Assembly: GCA_011503125.2 (NCBI GenBank)
Contig: WWBZ02000040.1
Span: 930,001 to 994,000, forward strand
From: Botryosphaeria dothidea
Taxonomy: Eukaryota > Ascomycota > Dothideomycetes > Botryosphaeriales > Botryosphaeriaceae
Length of the DNA: 64,000 nucleotides
Direction: 5' to 3'
Shown here: piece by piece, positions 56,154-64,000 of the stretch
Layout: every line of letters starts with the position of its first letter
Position numbering within the stretch: the first letter of the stretch is position 1
Notes under the pieces: model-generated
The model's input: only the letters and a program-made list of their open reading frames with translations
Database searches by the model: none
Told to the model about the DNA's origin: nothing
Made by a program: the position numbers and the translations under genes

Positions 56154-57849
56154 TGTGGGGTTAAAGGGAAAGGGGGACAAGGTGTTGCTGCAACAGATAG
56201 CAGGGAAGGCTGCAGTATTTATCAGTGGCATGGGCGCCATGCTTGGGAGTTGCATGACCAACAGTTATGTTTTTGTGTGGACTGAAGTCTGCTGAAAGCT
56301 GCATCTCCGCAATGCTCGTGGTACGTGAATCCTTGACGCTGAGGAAGTCCCACAGATCTGTGTCTCGGCGGCGATGGTGACGGAGGCGGCGTCAGTGTGC
56401 ATGTACACGAGCTCGTGCATATGCATGCTGCGGCTGAGATCCACAGGCATCACAAGACCCGGGCTGCCTTAGTCGCCACCAAAGGATAGCGCAACAGTTT
56501 GTTCTATGGAGTGCCACTCGTCTCAAGGAAGTCGATAATCAGCAACGCCTGTTACAAGCAAGACTTGACAGTGAAATGGGCCAAAGCTCGACGGTATGAT
56601 CTAGGCAGAAGAGATGGATGGTTAGCTGTCGGTCCTCTTACTAGCCATTTGAACGGAAATTGGTAAACCCGCCGGACTTGGTAGTGGTCCCGAGCCATAA
56701 AAGGCCAAGGATTGGATGACCTCAGAGAAAGACATGGCCAGGGTCACAACTTAGCGCAAGGAGTCGGTCCCAAAGACCAAGCGAGGCTGTTTGAATTCCA
56801 ATCTGGCCATCCCGCAGAGTTGGCTGTTAGCGCATGTTGCACGCGATGCAAAGACGCCGATCGCCCTGCGGCTCTAGCATGGAAACCTGTGACACCGAGC
56901 GACCATGTTTGAGCTGGATGGCTGCGTCCGACAGGTGTTCCAGAGCTTTCGACAAACATTCTCATTTGTGAGGCTGCAGATCTGTGTAACTGTGTGTAGA
57001 ATCCCGATAACTGTCGGTCACCGACGCTCAGCCTGACAGACATCTGCAGTCATCTGTTCCTGGCGGCAAGATTTAAGAATCGGCCAGACCTCGAAGTGTC
57101 TTGAATCGTGTTCCTGAGTGATCGATACGTTGCTGCTTGTTTTAGTGGTGAAGAAACCGGAAGTGGTCGCGGAAAAGCCTCAGTGACGACGCGAGCTTTA
57201 TATTTAAGCATAATCGGTTTGAGTGCTTTTATGATTTTTCAGCATATGGCTTTAGTAGTGATCGACAAGGCTCTAAGATGGTAGCTTAATCAGTTCACGA
57301 TGCGCTTCGTCGAGGAATACCTGTGTCAATACATGCTGTCCAAGACGTTAGTAATCTGGTAACAACTTGAGGTTGCAGACGCTTGGATGAGACCGCGCCA
57401 TGAGCTTGTACAGCAAAACACAGACGGGGGCCTGAAGGGAACTACGAAGGGGTAGAAGTGAAGCAAGGAGCGATGTACTGTGTTGGGAAACGCCTCACTT
57501 CTCATGATATTCCGAATGAAAGATGATGCAACTCAGAAAGCCTTGGAAAGTCAAAGCCTGGATGCCAGGAACCAACCTAACGGTTTTCAACCAATGTGTG
57601 AGCGTGGCGCCTGTCAGGCTTGCGTGGTGGTGCTAACGCAACACGATAACCAGCCGCATACGCGAGGATTCAGCCGCAGTGTCACGGGATCAGAGAAATG
57701 CAGGCTTTAAGCTTGAGCAGCGGGATCGTAGAACTAGAGGATACTCTCAAACTGCATTGGTGCCTTCAAATCTAAGCAGGGCAATTGTAAGCGCGGGACC
57801 CAGAGATGGGTTGGAAATATGAGCTGAGTGACTTGGAAGCAGAGAAGTT
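56154..57849. other. Gene-free stretch
   Basis: About 1.7 kb without a supported gene. The left edge is the esterase promoter. No repeats or RNA genes were recognised. Confidence 0.45.
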
Positions 57850-59027
57850 TCACTTTGGTTGCTCGCCAGTCCCAACACTGCTCACACCATCTCTAGTCCT
57901 CTCCTGCATCCAGTGTGGGAAGCCTCTGACAGCGGAAGCCGGCTTCAAGGCCGGTGGAAGAATCAATTGATTACCGCGGCAGGCCAGAATCTGCTTCACG
58001 ATTGCGCCGCCAACGCCGTCCGCCGTCAGTAGTTTGCCCTGGTTGCGTTCGAGATGATCCACATAATCGGCAACGAGGGGTGTCTTGACCCAGTTGGGGT
58101 GCACCACGGTGGTGTGAACGTTGGGCGCCTTGTGCCGATGACGGAGTTCCTGAGTTAGACCTTTCCAGGTGATTAGCGGTTGGAAAGGCGCAAGGGAAAG
58201 GTGTATTCCTACCTTCATGGAATGCAAGAGCACCGGACTTGGTGGCAGCGTAGTCGGTGATGCTAGCCACGGTCACGAAACTGGCCATGCTGGCGACGGT
58301 GACGACATGGCCCTTGTTTTGCTTGACCATTTCGGGAAGAAAGGCCTGGGTGGTGTACCAGTGGGAGAGCAAGTTGACACCAAAAATCTTGTTTAATTGT
58401 GCAGGAGTAGTCTCGAGAATAGTATGGGAGGAGCCAATGCCAGCATTGTTGACAAGAATTGACGGATGGCCAAGGCTGGACCTGACTTCATCCGCGGCTC
58501 TGGTGACGGTATCGGGATCGGTGATGTCGCAGCGGAAGTAAGAGATGCTTGCTAGAAGAGATTAGAATTGCGTAGGAGAGAGTGAAGGAGGACATTGGTG
58601 TACCATGCTCAAGTCTCTTTGGAAGGGGTTGCACGTCCAGAATGGCGACCTTGACTCCCTTCTTGACGAGGCCGTTCACCACGACCTCTCCGATGCCGCT
58701 GCAGCCACCGGTAACGACAGCGATTTCTGTCGGCCATATCCAGCGGTGTTGATCACTGCGAAGACTCCATCCATTGGTTGCAAGGGAATTTAGCCAAGCG
58801 TTGACGTGGCCGGCCAGACCAATGGCAAACAGCCACTTGAGCACCGAGGTGATGCGTGAGACGGTAACTTGAGGGGGAAGTTTGGCAAGTCGACGCAGAA
58901 CAGGCTCCTGGATGCCAGGAGGGGCGGTGGTGAGCAGTAGCAGCAGCGGCCCCGTGACCAGAGGGTTGATAGCGGCGCTAGCAATGGGGCCAACGAGGCT
59001 GATGAGTGCTTGGGAGCGTTTTGACAT
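57850..59027 (-). CDS. Short-chain dehydrogenase with N-terminal hydrophobic region
   Basis: Exons 59027-58604, 58551-58213 and 58160-57850 join in phase to 357 aa. An N-terminal extension of about 100 residues carries hydrophobic segments (PLVTGPLLLLLTT, VLKWLFAIGLAG) that may anchor it to a membrane. The Rossmann motif TGGCSGIG is at 106-113, NNAG near 176 and the catalytic YAATK with Tyr near 242 and Lys near 246. The arrangement resembles the RDH10/retSDR or 17-beta-HSD type that works on retinoid-, steroid- or fatty alcohol-like substrates at membranes; the substrate here is unknown. It is divergent from the LETM1-like gene across 433 bp. Confidence 0.9.
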
Positions 59028-59460
59028 GGCGAAATGCGGTAGTTATGCCAGTGACGAGCATGGTTGGCTTTATAGCATCTGCGGGGGAGGAGTCGGCAGG
59101 GAAGTGTCGAGCATTTACGGCAACATGTGGATGTAAAGCCATCGACCAAAATCCGGGGAGCCGAGGCTGGCTGTCCAAGCGTTGTGATCGACGCAATCCA
59201 TCGCATTCGGCCGTACCTGCGCGCTGGCGATCGACATGCTGCGTCCTTCGCGTTCTCGTTCGTCCTCTGCGAATTTCGGATAGGTGGGAAGCCGGATTGA
59301 GTTCGTGAGTGATGGTGGAGCGATGGGACAGAGAGTCGGCGCGCTGGTCGATGATGGTTTGGATGACGCGACGGGCCGCGGCAACATTTCCCCTTCGGGC
59401 AGTGACCTCCAAATAATTTCCAAGACGCCTCGCTCACCACCTCACCCATTACCCCATGCC
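59028..59460. promoter_or_regulatory. Divergent promoter, SDR and LETM1-like gene
   Basis: 433 bp between two start codons; no gene or clear box recognised. Confidence 0.45.
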
Positions 59461-60579
59461 ATGATTCCTCGCATAGGCAGCGCCCTGGTGGCGCCTTCGC
59501 CGTTCCTCCCGCATCCGCTGCAATTGGCGTCCACCCGCCTCGTCCTCCATTCTCGCCTCCTCCGCCATGCCTCTACCTCGCCCGTTCCCGCTCGCTCGAC
59601 TCTTGCGCCTTCCGCCCAAGAAGGTCGCGCCAACCCTCCAGCATCCACTCTCCCTGCTCCTGTCGATGTTCCTCCGCGCAAGGCCGATCAGTCCCTGTTT
59701 GACTACGCCCTAAAGTCGGGAAAAGCCTACCTACAATTCTACAAGACGGGCGTCAAGAATGTCTGGAACAACCACAAGCAAGCCAGAGCCGTCAAGGAAC
59801 GTCTGCGCAAAAGCCCCGCCACCCCGGCCATCAAGCGCGACCTTGACGTATCGCACGCCCATTTCACGCGCGGCGAGTTCCAGCTGCTCCGCCGCTCGCG
59901 CCACGACATCCTCCGCGTTCCCCTCTTCGGCATCCTGTTCCTGATCGTTGGCGAATGGCTGCCGGTGGTCGCCGTCTTCATGACCAACCTGATGCCCATA
60001 ACCTGCCGCATCCCCAAGCAGGTAGAGAAGGAGGAGCGCAAGCACGAGGAGCAGCGTCGTCTCGGCCGCGAACTATTTCTGGCGAGCGCGAAGAAACACG
60101 ACATCTCCGGGTTTGGCGGGAGTGAAATCTCAAAGGAAACACACAAGTCGCTACACACGCAGTCGGTGGATTTGAAAGCAATGGCTACCAGTGTGCACGA
60201 TCCCGAGAAGCGCAATACCGCCTTGTCGTCGTATCTTCACTTTGCTATTTCCAGCTTCAATACCCGCTCAATGTGGTGGGATCGGCCGGGCGTAATCCCC
60301 ATTACTCCGTGGCTGCTGAAGCTGAGAAGGCAGCTGATGTACCTGGCCATCGACGACGCCTTGCTGGCGCGTGATGGCGGAGCTGATGCGTTGCGTAACG
60401 AGGAAGTGCGCGCAGCTTGCTCCGAACGCGGCATGGACGTTTCCGGTAAGAAAGCGGATGCGCTGAGACGTGATTTGGAGAATTGGGTGCAGAAGAAGAG
60501 GGCAGCCGCGTGGTTGAATGCTCTGTATTCTTCGTCCAAGGACAAGCCAGTGGTTGGGCCAGATGCCCCCGAAAAATGA
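59461..60579 (+). CDS. LETM1-like (RBD domain) mitochondrial inner-membrane protein
   Basis: A single exon of 372 aa. The N-terminus is Arg/Ser/Ala-rich without acids (MIPRIG...LVLHSRLLRHAST), a mitochondrial presequence. The LETM1 block begins FTRGEFQLLRRSRHDILRVP, followed by the conserved transmembrane helix (LFGILFLIVGEWLPVVAVFMT) and the PITCRIPKQ motif. LETM1 proteins maintain K+/H+ (and Ca) balance and bind mitochondrial ribosomes. This protein is shorter than canonical LETM1/Mdm38 and lacks EF hands, so it belongs to the short LETM1-domain group. I chose the first ATG of the open frame that starts the presequence, although the frame remains open to 59284. Confidence 0.88.
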   Translation: MIPRIGSALVAPSPFLPHPLQLASTRLVLHSRLLRHASTSPVPARSTLAPSAQEGRANPPASTLPAPVDVPPRKADQSLFDYALKSGKAYLQFYKTGVKNVWNNHKQARAVKERLRKSPATPAIKRDLDVSHAHFTRGEFQLLRRSRHDILRVPLFGILFLIVGEWLPVVAVFMTNLMPITCRIPKQVEKEERKHEEQRRLGRELFLASAKKHDISGFGGSEISKETHKSLHTQSVDLKAMATSVHDPEKRNTALSSYLHFAISSFNTRSMWWDRPGVIPITPWLLKLRRQLMYLAIDDALLARDGGADALRNEEVRAACSERGMDVSGKKADALRRDLENWVQKKRAAAWLNALYSSSKDKPVVGPDAPEK

Positions 60580-60996
60580 GGTTCTGATGAGCATACAAGT
60601 TAAAGGCTTGACCACTGCTCACTTCCTTCACGACATGAATTAGAAATGTCCTTCATCCTCTTCACTCATGTAAAATAGTTCGCGCAAGCCCGGTGTATTA
60701 TCAATTCTGAGACGTTTTCATGTACGGATGTAGTAGACGAATTCATTCAAGTGCTTTTTCAATCCGTTTCAAATGTGTGACTTGAATACCAGATGCTTTG
60801 CTTCATTTAGGGTACTTTCTCCAGCTGTCCATGGCTCTGATGCCTGAGTATTCAGGCAACATCACGTGGGGCCCACTCGGCCTCGCTTTGACGAAAATCG
60901 GAGCTTTCCAGTGTGGCCCAAACAAAACCACAAGCACCAAACCCCTCCACCAAATTCCTCTACTTCGGCCTCTGCTGCCCGCACCACCTCGCAACC
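60580..60996. promoter_or_regulatory. Intergenic region upstream of eIF3k
   Basis: 417 bp with no gene seen. It contains the 3' flank of the LETM1-like gene and the eIF3k promoter. Confidence 0.45.
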
Positions 60997-62046
60997 ATGG
61001 GCGTCCCCTTCGATTTCGCGCCGGACAGGCCGGAGCACATCGAAGTCATCCTTAATGGCCTGGATCGCTACAACCCGGAGACCACCGCCACCTTTCAGGA
61101 CTATATCATGCTGCAGTGCGAGAGCCAGACCTACGACTGCTACGCCAACCTAGCTCTGTTGAAGCTGTATGTCCCACGTTTCCTCTTCTTTCCTTTATCG
61201 GCCTCTTGCGCAGCCGTCTTCCTCTACCCTCTACAATGATGAATAAGTTTACCACACGTTTCCTATTACCTGAGGGCACTGGAGCATGAATCACTCCCGC
61301 CCATTGAAGCGTCTTTATTAGCTCTATCTGAAAGCACACTTACTCTCAACCCCATCAAACCCACACTTCCTCAACCCGCGCAGCCATCGCTAACACGATC
61401 CCACGCGCCCCACAGCTACCAGTTCAACCCGCACCTCGCGCGCGACGAGACCATCACCAACATCCTGGTCAAGTCGCTCACCGTCTTCCCCTCGCCCGAC
61501 TTCTCCCTCTGCCTGTCCCTGCTGCCCCCTCACATCCTGGCCCCGCTCTCGAGCACTTCGACCGCCAACCCGGCGGCCGGCGACCCGGCGCTGAGCGAGG
61601 CCGTGCAGAAGCTCAACATCCTCAACAACCTGCTGGGCGCCGCCGACTACGCCGGCTTCTGGGCGACGCTCGACAGCGACGACCTGTACGCCGACCTGAT
61701 CGCCGACGTGGCTGGCTTCGAGGAGCTCATGTGCGTGCGCATCGCCGTCACCGTCTCGCAGGCCGTGCGCGAGATCGAGCGCGTCATCCTCGAGTCGTGG
61801 CTGAACAAGAAGGGCAATGAGTTTGAGCACTTCGTCGGCCAGGTGTGCGGCTGGAGCATCGAGGGCGACGTTGTCAAGGTGCCGTTGAACAAGGAGAACG
61901 AGGCCAAGGGCACCGTTGTGAGGGAGAACGTCAAGTTTGACCGTAAGTTTTTTTCCCTTCTGCTCTGCCCCTGGAAGAGTTTGTGACTAACGATGCCTGC
62001 AGAGTTCTCGAGGTTGATCAAGCGCGCCTACGAGCAGCCCGCATAG
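60997..62046 (+). CDS. Translation initiation factor eIF3 subunit K
   Basis: Exons 60997-61166, 61416-61942 and 62003-62046 join in phase to 246 aa, matching the family length. Readable blocks are [18 protein letters not shown] near the start, [13 protein letters not shown] across the first junction, and [21 protein letters not shown] followed by [14 protein letters not shown], the PCI/winged-helix end. eIF3k is a non-essential peripheral subunit of the eIF3 complex that joins eIF3l on the 40S ribosome. The first intron is long for this window (249 nt); the last exon encodes only [14 protein letters not shown]. It is convergent with the PDCD2-like gene. Confidence 0.93.
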
Positions 62047-62588
62047 ACGCGTGGCGTGGATACACAAAACCAGACGATATCTCACCATACCCTCCTTCTC
62101 TCCAGCCTCTTTCATCCTCATTCCCCGCCAACCGCTGCGGGTACTCTAATCATGATCTGCTTCTACTCTTTTTTTTTTTTTGGTCGTGGAAAGATATCTC
62201 GGGGCATGCAAAACTGCATGCATGCATGCATTTGAAGTGGTGGAATGGAAGGAGGAGCATCTCAAAAAGAACACGGCGTTCATGAGTCTACGTACGAACA
62301 TGGTGCAAAAACGGCCTCCACTTAGGACCGGCCAGCATGATTTGCTCAGTCTGGAAGTATGATATAGAGCTATTGATTGCCGCACTGCACCAAAGGCTGA
62401 AAAATGTCTTTGGGCAACTAGTAGGGCATCGTATTAGCAACTAGCCAGGTTTGAGCAGAAAAAAATGGAAACCCAAAGAAGAATCATCGCTTCATCTCTA
62501 CCCCTCCCACGCTATTGTGATATATCTCTATGAAGACCAAAAACTCCTTATTCTGCACTTTTTATGTTCCTGATACGCTCCACCACCC
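62047..62588. other. Convergent 3' intergenic stretch
   Basis: Between the stop codons of eIF3k and the PDCD2-like gene. It holds a T run (about 62169-62181) and a 16-bp TGCATGCATGCATGCA palindrome at 62215-62230. No gene seen. Confidence 0.55.
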
Positions 62589-63991
62589 CTACTTCCTCCT
62601 CTCCGCAACCTCCTCCCACTGCACCCCAACCCACTCCTCCAAATATCCCACCTGCCCGTCCTTCACGCCCGCCGGCCCGCAATCCTTCCCGCAGACACCC
62701 ACAATCACCGTCCCCCACTCCATGCCCTCCAGCCCCACCTCCTCCGCCTCCAGCTCCGCAATCGCCTGCGGCGTCAGCTGCACCTCAAACACCCTCTCGG
62801 CGCCACAGCCCGCACACCTGGGCAGCCCCTTGCGCCCGGCCGTCCTGACCTTCTTCGCCCCCTCGTCCTCCTCCTCGTCCTCCTCCACCCCAAACAGCGC
62901 GCCCACCGCGTCTTTCCGGCTGTACAGCACCGGCTCCCCGCGCCACTCGTACCGCAGCACCTGCTCCGGGTTCTGCGCCAGGCGGTCCGCGAAGCGCTGG
63001 AACGCGCGGTCCATCAGGCTCTCGTAGATTTCCTTTTCCTCCTTGCTCGTCGTGCCCGCCTTGCCGTCGTCCGGGTCGGGCGCGTCCGGATCGAGCTGCG
63101 CGTTGGCGGGGAGGGCGGCGGGGTCGTCGGGGGCGAGGGTTTCGTAGTCGGCGTCGAGGTGGTAGGAGGGGTAGGGCGTGGCGAGGAGGGTGGCGTCGGT
63201 GGGCCAGGGCTCGTGGGGGGCTGGTTGCGTGGGTGTTGCGGGCGAGCTCTCTGCTGCTATCCGCGCCTTTTGGGCGAAGGTCGCGGCGAGTTGGGTGCTG
63301 CTGCTCTCGCTGGCGTCGCTCTTTGTGGGTGCTTGGGGCGGTTTGGCTGCCAGTCCGCTCGCCGGCGAGGCGAACGGGTTCGCGCTGCCGGTGGTGCTGC
63401 TGCTCGCTGCGGCGAACGGGTTGGCGGAGAAGGGATTCGGTTTCCCTGCCGCCTCGCCCGGCGTTGGTCCGCCGAAGAGCGCGCTCCCGAGGGTTCCCTG
63501 CTTCGCGCGGCGCTCGGCTTCGTCTTTCTGGCGCGCGGCTGCTTTCGCGGCTTCTTCTTCCGCGCGGACGCGCTCTTGGGCGGCGAGCGCGGCGTCGACT
63601 TTGGTGGCGCGCAGGGCGCGAATGGAGCCCGGCTTGCGCGCGCAGGGCTTGCGGCGGCAGGCGAAGATGTAGAGGCGGCGCGAGTGGCCGGGGAAGTTGT
63701 GCGGCATGTCGCCGTTGAGCTGGAGGAGGAGGGGCATCGGCGAGTTGCAGACGGCGCATTTGGCGAGGGCGAAGGAGGGGGCGGTGTTGTCGATCCATGA
63801 CTGCGGTGGTATGCGTGTCAGTCTCGCAATTGGATGTTTTGAGCGTGTTGGAGGACTGGGCGTACTGGTCGGCCACCTAGCTGGCTGAAGTTGTCGTCGG
63901 TGGGCTCTTTGGAGGCGTAGCCGAGGAGAACATTGGTCTCTGTGTACTCGGAGCCTTCGTCGCCAGACGAGTCGCTGTCGTAGGACGGCAT
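62589..63991 (-). CDS. PDCD2/Tsr4-like ribosome biogenesis chaperone
   Basis: Exons 63991-63866 and 63800-62589 join in phase to 445 aa. The acidic start (MPSYDSDSSGDEGSEYTET) leads to VLLGYAS, then SWIDNTAP and CAVCNSPMPLLLQLNGD, and LYIFACRRKPC: the N-terminal PDCD2 zinc-ribbon-like module. The C-terminal half carries the PDCD2_C block (RFADRLAQNPEQVLRYEWRGEPVLYS, then CAGCGAERVFEVQLTPQAI, ending in GMEWGTVIVGVC). Yeast Tsr4 co-translationally captures ribosomal protein uS5/Rps2 for delivery to pre-ribosomes. The middle is a low-complexity Ala/Ser/Pro linker, typical of filamentous fungi. The ATG is eight bases from the window edge, so an upstream extension cannot be excluded. Confidence 0.9.
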
Positions 63992-64000
63992 TGTGAGGGA

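Noticed and set aside
56712..57043. Small overlapping frames in the 56-58 kb gap
   Set aside because: No family pattern on either strand and no phased intron; treated as non-coding.
62785..63876. 363-aa minus frame alternative to the PDCD2-like protein
   Set aside because: Out of frame with the Cys motifs; Arg/Ala-rich shadow.
1..64000. tRNA or rRNA genes
   Set aside because: I looked for B-box-like GGTTCGANNCC and cloverleaf context; the few hits are in coding exons or lack a partner A box.

Overview
This is a window of a filamentous ascomycete genome (Pezizomycotina; a dothideomycete or close relative would fit, but class is a guess). The evidence is: many genes with short 50-140 nt GT-AG introns, two Zn2Cys6 regulators, an AlcR-like protein, a HeLo/NACHT/ankyrin-type protein, a PDR-type ABC-G transporter, and a Gypsy chromovirus whose copies carry transition-only changes typical of repeat-induced point mutation (RIP). 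Genic parts are GC-rich; the transposon blocks are AT-rich and full of TAG/TAA codons.

Layout. 1-11.1 kb: an oxidoreductase group (partial SDR, zinc alcohol dehydrogenase, single-base-frameshifted SDR, Baeyer-Villiger monooxygenase) next to an AlcR-like activator. A 16-bp perfect inverted repeat containing TGCGG/CCGCA lies upstream of the monooxygenase. 12.7-20.3 kb: broken GH43 relics with a shared diverged repeat flank a large NLR-like gene whose last exon encodes a ZZ-type zinc finger. 20.4-36.7 kb: a frameshifted NmrA-like gene, a LINE 3' fragment, and a second NmrA-like gene split by a 10.3-kb nested insertion (LINE relic holding a 6-kb Gypsy element with 172-bp LTRs). 37.3-44.1 kb: a second Zn2Cys6 regulator, a divergent pair of paralogous seven-helix-type membrane proteins, and a second zinc alcohol dehydrogenase. 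45.2-56.2 kb: a secreted nucleoside hydrolase, the ABC-G transporter and a secreted type-B carboxylesterase. 57.8-64 kb: an SDR, then conserved core genes (LETM1-like, eIF3k, PDCD2/Tsr4).

How they may work together (inference). The left end reads like an accessory alcohol/ketone catabolic locus: dehydrogenases make carbonyls, the Baeyer-Villiger enzyme turns ketones into esters, and the AlcR-like protein is the obvious candidate regulator. The middle is a transposon-rich, decaying region. The right end returns to stable core genome. Exon joins below were checked by reading phase and, where stated, by family motifs; no alignment or transcript data were available.
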